Assembly (NCBI GenBank): GCA_021443125.1
Contig: JABUUQ010000002.1
Coordinates: 273,475 to 283,313 of the forward strand
Origin: Bacteroidales bacterium
Lineage (GTDB): Bacteria > Bacteroidota > Bacteroidia > Bacteroidales > P3
Direction of reading: 5' to 3'
DNA length: 9,839 bases
The notes under the pieces are model-generated. The model ran no database searches. It was not told where the DNA came from and saw only the letters and a list, made by a program, of their open reading frames with translations. Of this stretch, positions 1 through 7,071 are shown one piece after another. Every line of letters starts with the position of its first letter. The first letter of the stretch is position 1. Made by a program: the position numbers and the translations under genes.

Positions 1-2895
1 ACCTTTGCCATAAGTTGCAGCATAGATAACACCTGCATTGTGTGTTGCTTCAAATCTTGTTTGCTCTGTAGAAGTTGAAGTGTAGGTTGTATTGTTAAAT
101 ACAGGAAGGTTCTTTGTTTGTTGCCATATATCGTAAACAGGTATTGAAGGAACATTTTCTTCTTTTGTCCAAGTAGCATTGCCAGAAGCATAGTTTGTTG
201 ATTTGTAGATACCATTATCTGTACCAACATAAAGAGCTGTGCCTTCGAAAGCTTCAAACAAACCTGTGAATACAGGAGCAAATGAACCATCAATAGGGTC
301 TGGAGCGTTTACTGCAGAGAATGTAACGTTAGCATCCATAGCATTTTCTGAATAAACAAGATTATCACCATTTGAATAGTTATCGAAAGTAAGGACAACC
401 TTATTTGCATCGTTAGGATTGATAACTATTGAAGAAACAGGACGATTGAATGTTGCAATTGTAGTAGCTGTAAAGTTTTCTACCTCTGTTGCTGAACCAG
501 AGAAACCAGCTGAAGAACCATCGCTGATATCTACATCGTCCAAACCATCAACTCTTACTATGAATGTTGAATCGTAACGATTGTAATCGCCGAAACAATC
601 TACAGAAATAAATGCACTTGCACCATCTTGAGAGAATGCAACATTACGTATTCTTCTCTTGAAGTTTGTAGCATAGTTCTTTATGTTGTAGATACGAGCC
701 CATGTAAGATTATTCTTTACGTTGTTACCACTTGTATAAGTTCTAGAAAAGTCTAACATCTTTCCACAAACGAATACACCTGATTCTGTTGCAAGTAATG
801 TCTTTGATTGGATTTGTTGAGGAACTGTGATAATTGTATCTTCTGCTTCGTTCCATCTCATAAATAGAGCATCGCCTGTTGGGAAGTTTTCAACATCTCT
901 GTCTGCTTCTGTGAATTCATAGAAGAAAGGATAAGAAAGGTTGTCGCTTTCAACAACAAGAGTATCGCCCAATTTTATTTCTTGTCCTGCAATAGTTTTA
1001 ACTTCATGTCCATTGCGAACAACATATGTGTAGTCGTTAAGTTTTACTTTTACGCTGTCTAATGTATTTGTGCTTGCGTTGAATGTTTCCCAAAAATCAA
1101 TAGGAGTGATAAATTGAGAATATCCACGGCTTTCAAGAGTGTAAGCGCTCAACAAAGCTTGGCTACCACTACCATAAGTCCAAGTTTGGTCGTCTATTGA
1201 TTCAAAATCACCATTGTTACCATAAGTTCTAGCAAGGTTAGTGAAAGGTCTTGCAACGATAACTGGTCTTCTTATTTTATTTGTAGGCAATGTTCTGTAA
1301 ATAGCTGAAGCTTCAACTGCACTACCTGTTGATGAGGTTGGATAATAGTCATATTCTGAAGTTACAGCATAGCCTGGGTTATTTACTGACCACATTTTCA
1401 TACCACCTTTAAGTTCTGTTGCAGAAGTTGAAGGCATAAGAACGATTGCATTGCTTTGAGAAGCTGCCAATACTGCACCATTAGGAGTTGCAGCTACTTT
1501 GTAAGCTTGCAATGTGTTCATACCTTTTGAAGGGAACCATATAGCAGTTCTGATAATTGTGTCATATTTGTAAGAGAATACACCAGCATCTGTTGTTGCC
1601 AACATAAAGATAGAATCATACATATCATTAGCGTTTGGCATAAACAACAAATTGTGGATATTTGCAGGAACAAACATACCTGATGTGTCTGTAGCATATT
1701 GAGAAGTTAATGCAGACCATGAGAATACGTCTGTACCATTAACGTCCTGTCCTGAATAAACAGCATCTGCAAAAGCATAAACTATTTCATTGCTATCTGC
1801 GTCATTAACTGTAATACCCATAGCGTAACCCAATTGATTGCCAGTAGAGAATGTTCCTGGAGTAATTTTGTTCCAGCTTACATCTGAAAGACTCTTTGTA
1901 CGATAGATACCCATTGCGTATCCGTTGATATCATATTGTGTGTATTCAGATGCAGAAACAAAACTTTGTGAAGGAGTTGCAACAAAAGCATAAAGATAGT
2001 CTGGATTGTTCTGTCCAAATGTTACTTTCACTCTGCCAAGATAAGCATCGTCTTGATTGATTGCTGTAGTTACATCGCTGTTGAATACTTTTGCAAATGT
2101 AGTTGGGTTTTCCACAGTGTTAACTGCTACTGCTCCACCTGCATTATCGTAAGCCACTGCAACAACTCCGTTAGGGTTAACTGCTATATCGTGAATTGCC
2201 AAAGCTGAATTGCCTTCAAGTTGTACGCTTGTGAAACTATCTTGTCCGTTTTGAGAAACCTTCAAACCTGCATTCTGTGTACCTACATAAAGATAGCCGT
2301 TTGCATAAGCCATAGCATTGATATAAGCCCATTCGTCAAAAGAATCATAACGACTTTGTACAGTTGTAGATGTCATATGCTCAAAAGTGATATTTTCTTT
2401 AGCCCAAGCATATTTTTCTTCGTCTGTTGCAAAGTTTGCAGCCCATTCTCTTGTGTAGTTTGCGTTTGCCAATTTATAAACGCCAGTACCTACTCTGCCT
2501 GAAACAGCATCGCTTTTGCCCAAAGCGTCAAGATTGTGTAATCCTACTCTGTAGAAACCTTCGCCAGTGCCTACATAAACAATACCATTTTCGTCTTGAG
2601 TCAAAGCTGTAACATTTTGTACCTCAGAACCCAAGTTCAATTCTTCCCAATTCTTACCATTATTTACACTTATGTACAATCCACCAACTGTACCAGCATA
2701 AACAACACCATAATTGTACTTGTCAAACATAGCTGCACGCACACGACCTGATATATTGTTAGGGCCCACTGTTGTCCAGCCTGTTGTTGTTCCTTCTTCT
2801 TCAATAGAGATAGAAGATTTAGCCATTGTCATATCTGCCATCATTCCCATAACGGCAAAAAACAATAAACCTAAAAGTAACTTCTTGTTTTTCAT
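1..2895 (-). CDS. Secreted sortilin/BNR-like beta-propeller protein, 3' end missing (partial)
   Basis: The frame is open without a stop from the ATG at 2893-2895 to the left edge, giving 965 visible residues. Residues 1-25 form a signal peptide: MKNKK, then a hydrophobic stretch, with likely cleavage after TMA (A25). Mature residues 40-53 read GWTTVGPNNISGRV, the opening often seen in Bacteroidetes propellers of the VPS10/sortilin type. Blade-like motifs of the form Y-V-G-T-x-x-G-L/I/F-Y recur at about residues 66-75, 107-115, 203-214, 432-440, 700-708 and 889-899. An Asp-box-like SVNNGKNW lies at 76-83. The last visible residues, VIYAATYGKG, resemble the closing strand of such propellers, so only a short tail or a type IX secretion C-terminal domain is probably missing. 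The protein is rich in Asn, Thr, Ser and Tyr and poor in Cys, fitting an exported protein. Substrate or ligand cannot be told. It is divergent from the moxR-bat operon and shows no functional link to it. The fold class is fairly sure; type IX export is inferred. Confidence 0.85.
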   Translation of the reverse strand, partial: MKNKKLLLGLLFFAVMGMMADMTMAKSSISIEEEGTTTGWTTVGPNNISGRVRAAMFDKYNYGVVYAGTVGGLYISVNNGKNWEELNLGSEVQNVTALTQDENGIVYVGTGEGFYRVGLHNLDALGKSDAVSGRVGTGVYKLANANYTREWAANFATDEEKYAWAKENITFEHMTSTTVQSRYDSFDEWAYINAMAYANGYLYVGTQNAGLKVSQNGQDSFTSVQLEGNSALAIHDIAVNPNGVVAVAYDNAGGAVAVNTVENPTTFAKVFNSDVTTAINQDDAYLGRVKVTFGQNNPDYLYAFVATPSQSFVSASEYTQYDINGYAMGIYRTKSLSDVSWNKITPGTFSTGNQLGYAMGITVNDADSNEIVYAFADAVYSGQDVNGTDVFSWSALTSQYATDTSGMFVPANIHNLLFMPNANDMYDSIFMLATTDAGVFSYKYDTIIRTAIWFPSKGMNTLQAYKVAATPNGAVLAASQSNAIVLMPSTSATELKGGMKMWSVNNPGYAVTSEYDYYPTSSTGSAVEASAIYRTLPTNKIRRPVIVARPFTNLARTYGNNGDFESIDDQTWTYGSGSQALLSAYTLESRGYSQFITPIDFWETFNASTNTLDSVKVKLNDYTYVVRNGHEVKTIAGQEIKLGDTLVVESDNLSYPFFYEFTEADRDVENFPTGDALFMRWNEAEDTIITVPQQIQSKTLLATESGVFVCGKMLDFSRTYTSGNNVKNNLTWARIYNIKNYATNFKRRIRNVAFSQDGASAFISVDCFGDYNRYDSTFIVRVDGLDDVDISDGSSAGFSGSATEVENFTATTIATFNRPVSSIVINPNDANKVVLTFDNYSNGDNLVYSENAMDANVTFSAVNAPDPIDGSFAPVFTGLFEAFEGTALYVGTDNGIYKSTNYASGNATWTKEENVPSIPVYDIWQQTKNLPVFNNTTYTSTSTEQTRFEATHNAGVIYAATYGKG

Positions 2896-2972
2896 AATTT
2901 AAGTATTTATTCTATTTGTTTATTATTATCTTTTGTTTGGTGTGAAAAAAGCACACAATACTTTTAAGGTGG

Positions 2973-3002
2973 CAAAAATACATAAAAATAATGACATACA
3001 AA
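2973..3002 (-). promoter_or_regulatory. Bacteroidetes-type promoter for the propeller gene
   Basis: Read on the minus strand, TTTG at 3002-2999 is followed after 18 bases by TATTTTTG at 2980-2973. This matches the Bacteroidetes sigma-ABfr consensus (TTTG about -33, TAnnTTTG about -7). Transcription would begin near 2965, leaving a leader of about 70 bases before the ATG at 2895. No Shine-Dalgarno sequence is visible before that ATG; the leader end is A/T-rich, as is common in this phylum. Confidence 0.65.
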
Positions 3003-3126
3003 GTATTTACCTCAAAAAAAATTATCACAAAACTTTTTTCAAGCACTGACAATTTGTCTAACCCTATTGAGTTATAGAGATTTAGAAGGTATAAAACGAT
3101 TAAAGATAACAGAACCTTATTTCAGT

Positions 3127-3189
3127 TTATCCAAACGGCGTTTCAGAAAATTAAAACAAAGGAATAAAAAATTAAAACGGCGTTTTATT
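3127..3189 (+). repeat. Three tandem 21-bp repeat units upstream of moxR
   Basis: Units start at 3127, 3148 and 3169 with exact 21-base spacing. Unit 3148 begins AAATTAAAACAAAGGAA (type Q). Unit 3169 begins AAATTAAAACGGCGTTTT (type R). Unit 3127 is a degenerate R unit that keeps AAACGGCGTTT and matches unit 3169 at 14 of 21 positions. R units contain an odd-centred inverted repeat: AAAACG-G-CGTTTT at 3174-3186 and AAACG-G-CGTTT at 3133-3143. The same family recurs at 8115-8198. There are no spacers between units. The function is unknown. Confidence 0.75.
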
Positions 3190-3193
3190 TTTG
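3186..3193 (+). promoter_or_regulatory. Candidate -7 box for the moxR-bat operon
   Basis: TATTTTTG fits the TAnnTTTG -7 element of Bacteroidetes promoters and would give a start near 3200 and a leader of about 80 bases to the ATG at 3283. There is no TTTG at the expected -33 distance, where the bases belong to the 21-bp repeats, so the match is half a promoter at best. The box begins inside the last repeat unit, so the repeats may supply or modify the upstream element. Confidence 0.35.
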
Positions 3194-3282
3194 CGGATTC
3201 AAGACATATTTATTTTATTATACAATAAAAGCGATTTATATTCGTTTTAATGGTTTATTGTTTAATACTAATCGTACGGAAA

Positions 3283-4266
3283 ATGGATATTACAGAACTA
3301 AACAAACAGATTGAAAAAGAGAGTGCTTTTGTTCAAGCAATAACCGACGAAATTGGCAAAACCATAGTAGGACAAAAGCAAATGGTTGAAAGACTGCTTA
3401 TTGGATTGCTGTCTAATGGTCATATTTTGTTGGAAGGCGTGCCTGGTTTGGCAAAGACACTTGCTATTTCTGCCTTGGCAAAAAGCATAGACGCAGACTT
3501 TTCAAGAATACAATTTACTCCTGACCTATTACCTGCCGATGTTATAGGTACAATGATTTACAAGCCTCAAGATTCAAGCTTTATTGTCAAAAAAGGACCT
3601 ATTTTTTCTAATTTTGTTCTTGCAGACGAAATCAACAGAGCACCTGCCAAAGTTCAGTCTGCCTTACTTGAAGCCATGCAAGAAAAGCAGGTTACCATTG
3701 GAGAAAACACCTACAAAATGGAAAATCCTTTTCTTGTGCTTGCAACCCAAAACCCTATAGAACAAGAAGGAACCTATCCTTTGCCAGAGGCACAGCTCGA
3801 CCGTTTTATGCTGAAAGTTGTGGTTACCTACCCTTCTATAGAAGAAGAAAGGGCAATTCTTCGCCAGCATCTTGCCTCAACACAGCCAGAAACAAGAAAA
3901 GTTGTGTCAAAACAAGATATTATTCAGGCAAGAGAGATAGTTAAGCAAGTGTATATTGACCCTAAGATAGAGAATTATATTACTGATTTGGTTTTTGCCT
4001 CTCGTTTCCCTGAACAATACAAACTTGAGAAAATCAAACCTTTTATAGCTTACGGTGGTTCGCCTCGTGCAAGCATCTGTCTTGCTTTGGCAGCAAGAGC
4101 TTACGCTTTCATACATCGCAGAGGCTATGTTATTCCAGAGGATGTTATTGCTATCGCTCCAGATGTTCTTCGCCACAGAATAGGTCTTACTTATGAGGCA
4201 GAGGCAGAGAATATGACAAGCATAGATATTGTTAATGAAATCATAAATCGTGTTGATGTTCCTTAA
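3283..4266 (+). CDS. moxR: MoxR-family AAA+ ATPase
   Basis: This is a 327-residue AAA+ ATPase of the MoxR family, a cytosolic chaperone-like enzyme expected to use ATP hydrolysis to remodel or load its vWA partners. Counting from the chosen start, Walker A is GVPGLAKT (52-59), Walker B is VLADEINRAPAK (112-123), sensor 1 is in LATQNP (153-158), the EAQLDRF motif is at 169-175, and a GGSPRAS sensor-2 motif lies in the C-terminal lid domain. The length is normal for the family. An in-frame ATG at 3250 would add 11 residues (MVYCLILIVRK), but that hydrophobic stretch is unlike MoxR N-termini, while the start at 3283 gives the usual MDITELNKQIEKE opening; a weak ACGGAAA precedes it. It is the first gene of the operon, 12 bases before the DUF58 gene. 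Family and start are well supported; the exact client is inferred. Confidence 0.95.
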   Translation: MDITELNKQIEKESAFVQAITDEIGKTIVGQKQMVERLLIGLLSNGHILLEGVPGLAKTLAISALAKSIDADFSRIQFTPDLLPADVIGTMIYKPQDSSFIVKKGPIFSNFVLADEINRAPAKVQSALLEAMQEKQVTIGENTYKMENPFLVLATQNPIEQEGTYPLPEAQLDRFMLKVVVTYPSIEEERAILRQHLASTQPETRKVVSKQDIIQAREIVKQVYIDPKIENYITDLVFASRFPEQYKLEKIKPFIAYGGSPRASICLALAARAYAFIHRRGYVIPEDVIAIAPDVLRHRIGLTYEAEAENMTSIDIVNEIINRVDVP

Positions 4267-4278
4267 TAGATAGAAGCG

Positions 4279-5145
4279 ATGGATTCCGATTTATTAAAGA
4301 AGGTTCATAAAATAGAAATAAGGGCAAAAGGTTTGTCGCGTGATGTGTTTTCTGGGCAATACCGCAGTGCTTTCAAGGGAAGAGGAATGACTTTTTCCGA
4401 GGTTAGAGAATACACTTATGGAGATGAGATAAGAAGTATTGACTGGAATGTTTCTGCACGCTTCAATCATCCTTTCGTAAAGATATTTGAAGAGGAAAGA
4501 GAACTGACTCTTATGCTTATGATAGATGTTAGCGGTTCCACAGCCTTTGGCAGCAAAAACGAATTGAAGAAAGAAATCATTACAGAGATAGCTGCAACAA
4601 TTGCATTCTCTGCTTCTTCAAATAACGACAAGGTTGGAGCCATTCTTTTCTCAGACAAGGTGGATATGTTCATACCTCCAAAGAAAGGAAGCGCACATTG
4701 TTTGAGAATAATAAGAGAGTTGTTGTCGTTTCGCAAGCAGGAAGGCACAACATCTTTCCATGAACCTTTTGAATATATAAATAATGTAATCAAAAAGAGG
4801 TGTACATGCTTTCTTATCACGGATGGTTTTGGAGAATTCGACAAAGGCCTTACCATTTTTGCAAGAAAGCACGATGTTTGCTCTATTATAGTCAACGATG
4901 TAATGGAAACAGAACTACCAGACCTTGGTTTAGTGCTTGTGAACGACGCCGAAAGCAAAAATAGTGTATGGTTGGACACCTCAAGCAAGAAAATAAGGGA
5001 AGATTTTCGCAAATACAGATTGGAACAAAAAGAAAAACTTGAGCAAATCTTCAAAAAGCATGGTATAGACTACATTTCCTTGCTTACAACCGACGATTAC
5101 ACAAAAGAACTGATAAAACTATTTGCAAAACGAGAGAGATTGTAA
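4279..5145 (+). CDS. DUF58 / vWA-like protein, probable MoxR partner
   Basis: This 288-residue soluble protein has the full DUF58 signature: GRGMTFSEVREYTYGDEIRS (35-54) followed by IDWNVSAR, then VKIFEEERELT (67-77). A vWA-like fold follows with a complete MIDAS: D83-x-S85-x-S87 (DVSGS), a Thr in GTT at 156-158, and D182 in LITDG. Many DUF58 proteins read ISDF at the last site, so TDG is closer to classic vWA domains. No signal peptide or membrane segment is seen, so it is expected in the cytosol or peripheral at the membrane. DUF58 genes directly after moxR are the rule, and the product is thought to be the metal-binding adaptor for the ATPase. The start follows a 12-base gap with a weak GAAG. 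The stop overlaps the next ATG by one base (TAATG), suggesting coupled translation. Confidence 0.94.
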   Translation: MDSDLLKKVHKIEIRAKGLSRDVFSGQYRSAFKGRGMTFSEVREYTYGDEIRSIDWNVSARFNHPFVKIFEEERELTLMLMIDVSGSTAFGSKNELKKEIITEIAATIAFSASSNNDKVGAILFSDKVDMFIPPKKGSAHCLRIIRELLSFRKQEGTTSFHEPFEYINNVIKKRCTCFLITDGFGEFDKGLTIFARKHDVCSIIVNDVMETELPDLGLVLVNDAESKNSVWLDTSSKKIREDFRKYRLEQKEKLEQIFKKHGIDYISLLTTDDYTKELIKLFAKRERL

Positions 5146-6074
5146 TGAAAAAACTTCTTTGTCTTATATTGTCATTTAATATCGTTGTTTTGTCTTTTGC
5201 ACAGCAAACTCTTAACGGCAAATCCGACAAGACAGAGTATATGATTGGCGACAGAATAGAGTATTCCTTTTCAATACCTTTGCCAAAAGAAAATGTAGTT
5301 GTATCAACTGAATACAAATTTTCCGACACAATAAATCTTATATCCCAAAAATCCGATACGAACAACGGAAAAATCAACTACCATTTTACTTTTGCATCAT
5401 TTGTTGAAGGAAACATAAATTTGCCTCAATATACTATTTACAAGCATAGCGGTGCTGTGCCGTTATATGTGGTAAATGCAGGGTTAATTAGAATAAAGAC
5501 TCCGGCAATAGACACTATCAACATAGAGGTTAAGCCATTGAAAGATATAATAAAGACTCCTATAACTTTCAAAGAAACTCTTCCTTTTGGCATAGGGGTT
5601 ATTGTTGTGGCATTGCTTGTTTTTGCAATAATATACTACCTAAAGCACAGAAAAACCAAGGAAACCAAAATCGAGAAACGCGAAAAGCACCCACCTATTG
5701 CCGAAGATATAGAGGCATTGAATGCTTTGAACGCACTGAGAGCAGAACACTACATAGAGAAAAACCAAACAAAACTGCATTATATCTCACTTACAGACAT
5801 TCTTTGGAAGTATATTTTCAGAAGATTCAACATCAACGCTTTCGAAATGACATCTGGCGAAATTATTACGGCGTTACAAAAAACTGAAACAAAGGAAGAA
5901 AATATTAAAACCTTGAAAGAAATTTTTGAAACGGCGGATTATGTAAAGTTTGCAAAGCATATTCCTTCCGATGTTGAAAATTTGAGAATCATGGAAAGCA
6001 GTGTATCTTTCATAAACGCCACAAAACGCCAAACAATTGAAGATTCACAAAACAATAAGGAGGAAAAAATATGA
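5145..6074 (+). CDS. Bat-operon membrane protein with periplasmic domain (between DUF58 and BatA)
   Basis: This is the conserved third protein of Bacteroidetes Bat operons, with no characterised activity. It has 309 residues. Residues 1-19 are a signal peptide ending SFA before QQT. About residues 20-145 form a beta-rich periplasmic domain that resembles the start of BatD-like domains. FGIGVIVVALLVFAIIYYL (148-166) is a single transmembrane helix followed by a basic stretch. The cytosolic tail (about 183-290) is helical and carries the typical motifs ALNALNALRA, LHYISLTDILWKYIFRRFNI and ADYVKFAKHIPSD. The topology (periplasmic domain, one helix, cytosolic helical tail) suits a link between the cytosolic MoxR/DUF58 pair and the envelope Bat proteins, but that is inference. 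The start overlaps the upstream stop (TAATG). Its own stop overlaps the batA start (ATGA), and its last codons contain a strong ribosome binding site for batA. Confidence 0.88.
   Translation: MKKLLCLILSFNIVVLSFAQQTLNGKSDKTEYMIGDRIEYSFSIPLPKENVVVSTEYKFSDTINLISQKSDTNNGKINYHFTFASFVEGNINLPQYTIYKHSGAVPLYVVNAGLIRIKTPAIDTINIEVKPLKDIIKTPITFKETLPFGIGVIVVALLVFAIIYYLKHRKTKETKIEKREKHPPIAEDIEALNALNALRAEHYIEKNQTKLHYISLTDILWKYIFRRFNINAFEMTSGEIITALQKTETKEENIKTLKEIFETADYVKFAKHIPSDVENLRIMESSVSFINATKRQTIEDSQNNKEEKI
6057..6063 (+). promoter_or_regulatory. Strong Shine-Dalgarno sequence for batA
   Basis: AAGGAGG lies 7 bases before the batA ATG at 6071 and is embedded in the last codons of the preceding gene. 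It is the only full-strength Shine-Dalgarno match before a start in this window; the other genes have weak or A-rich leaders, as usual for Bacteroidetes. With the ATGA overlap it fixes the start and points to efficient or re-initiating translation of batA. Confidence 0.7.
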
Positions 6075-7063
6075 GCGGACTTTCTTTTTCTTATCCTTAT
6101 CTGCTTTTGATTCTGATAGTAGTGCCTTTTCTTGTTGTCTATACGATAATGAAAGACAAGAAAAAGTATGCACACATAAAATATTCTGACTTCAATCAAA
6201 TAAAAAATGCTCCTAAAACATGGAGAGTAAGGTTTAGACTTTTGCCAGACTGGTTAAGAATAATTGCAATAACGATTTTGATTGTTGCAATAGCAAGACC
6301 TCATTTTTCTTTCTCAAAACACAACAAGGATGTTATGGGAATAGATCTTGTGTTGGCGTTGGATGTTTCTCCTTCAATGCTTGCAGAAGACTTTTCACCA
6401 AACCGACTTGAATGTGCAAAGAAAGTGGCGAAAGATTTCATACTAAACAGAAAAAATGACCAAATAGGATTGGTTGTTTTCTCTGGAGAGGCCTATACAC
6501 AATGTCCTCCGACAGTAGATTATGGTGTTTTGATTGATTTGTTGTCCAAGACAAACTGTGGCGACCTTGAAGCTGGCACTGCAATAGGCGATGGGTTGGC
6601 TGTGGCCGTTAATAGAATAAAAGACAGCAAGGCAAAAAGCAAAGTAATCGTGCTTTTGACCGACGGAGTCAATAATAGCGGTCAGGTGGATCCTCTTTCC
6701 TCTGCCTCATTTGCCAAACAATTCGGAATAAGAGTTTATACGATTGGAGTGGGTTCAAAAGGCAAGGCAATGTATCCTTACAGAACACCTTTCGGAATAC
6801 AAAGACAGCAAATGGATGTGGAGATAGACGAAGTTTTATTGAAGAATATAGCTGCAGAAACCAATGGAAAGTATTTCAGAAGCACAAAAAATTCTTCGCT
6901 TGAGGAGATTTTCAAAGAGATTGACACAATGGAAAAATCAATTATCAATGTTTCTTCATACCAACAGAACAACGATATTGGCGACAAGCTATGTTTGATA
7001 GCCTTATTGGTGATTTTGGCAGAGTGTCTTTTGAAATATGGAATTTTAAGAACCAAATACTAA
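6071..7063 (+). CDS. batA: BatA, membrane-anchored vWA domain protein
   Basis: A 330-residue vWA protein of the Bat aerotolerance system. Two hydrophobic helices open it: PYLLLILIVVPFLVVYTIM (9-27) and WLRIIAITILIVAIARP (61-77), the second ending in the family's ARP motif. The vWA domain (about 90-290) has an intact MIDAS: D98-x-S100-x-S102 (DVSPS), T170 in the GTAIGDG loop, and D198 in LLTDG. A third helix (about 307-326) ends the protein, so the vWA domain lies between membrane anchors and probably faces the same side as both termini. The length is normal. It is a paralogue of the adjacent batB product: both share the PNRLE-x-AK and RIGxVxF/QIGLVVF blocks after the MIDAS. The start is set by the AAGGAGG site and the ATGA overlap. 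Metal binding is strongly predicted; the ligand is unknown. Confidence 0.93.
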   Translation: MSGLSFSYPYLLLILIVVPFLVVYTIMKDKKKYAHIKYSDFNQIKNAPKTWRVRFRLLPDWLRIIAITILIVAIARPHFSFSKHNKDVMGIDLVLALDVSPSMLAEDFSPNRLECAKKVAKDFILNRKNDQIGLVVFSGEAYTQCPPTVDYGVLIDLLSKTNCGDLEAGTAIGDGLAVAVNRIKDSKAKSKVIVLLTDGVNNSGQVDPLSSASFAKQFGIRVYTIGVGSKGKAMYPYRTPFGIQRQQMDVEIDEVLLKNIAAETNGKYFRSTKNSSLEEIFKEIDTMEKSIINVSSYQQNNDIGDKLCLIALLVILAECLLKYGILRTKY

Positions 7064-7071
7064 AATAAGAT

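Larger units (their letters stand above)
2896..3282. other. Divergent intergenic region between the propeller gene and moxR
   Basis: These 387 AT-rich bases separate two divergent genes. The left third holds the minus-strand promoter (2973-3002). Three tandem 21-bp units lie at 3127-3189, the last overlapping a plus-strand -7-like box at 3186-3193. Positions 3194-3282 would be the moxR leader. No tRNA, riboswitch or strong terminator hairpin was recognised. The plus-strand frame 2995-3228 is free of stops for 77 codons but has no ATG or GTG; its only TTG is at 3067, with no ribosome binding site, so it is not called as a gene. Confidence 0.7.

Noticed and set aside
2221..2902. Several short forward-strand open frames (2221-2502, 2427-2612, 2714-2902)
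   Set aside because: They lie opposite the long, well-supported propeller gene and show no family motif; they are antisense shadows.
3127..3189. CRISPR array
   Set aside because: Units are contiguous with no unique spacers and no cas gene is near; this is a plain tandem repeat.
3173..3192. Rho-independent terminator upstream of moxR (palindrome followed by T-run)
   Set aside because: The stem is short and nearly all A/T with a 1-3 base loop, and there is no gene upstream on this strand to terminate.
3250..3282. Longer MoxR start at 3250
   Set aside because: The added residues MVYCLILIVRK do not resemble MoxR N-termini; the start at 3283 gives the usual length and opening.
3664..5054. Minus-strand open frames of 68-195 codons opposite moxR and the DUF58 gene
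   Set aside because: They are antisense to genes with complete catalytic motifs, and their products look like random Cys/Phe/Ser-rich translations.
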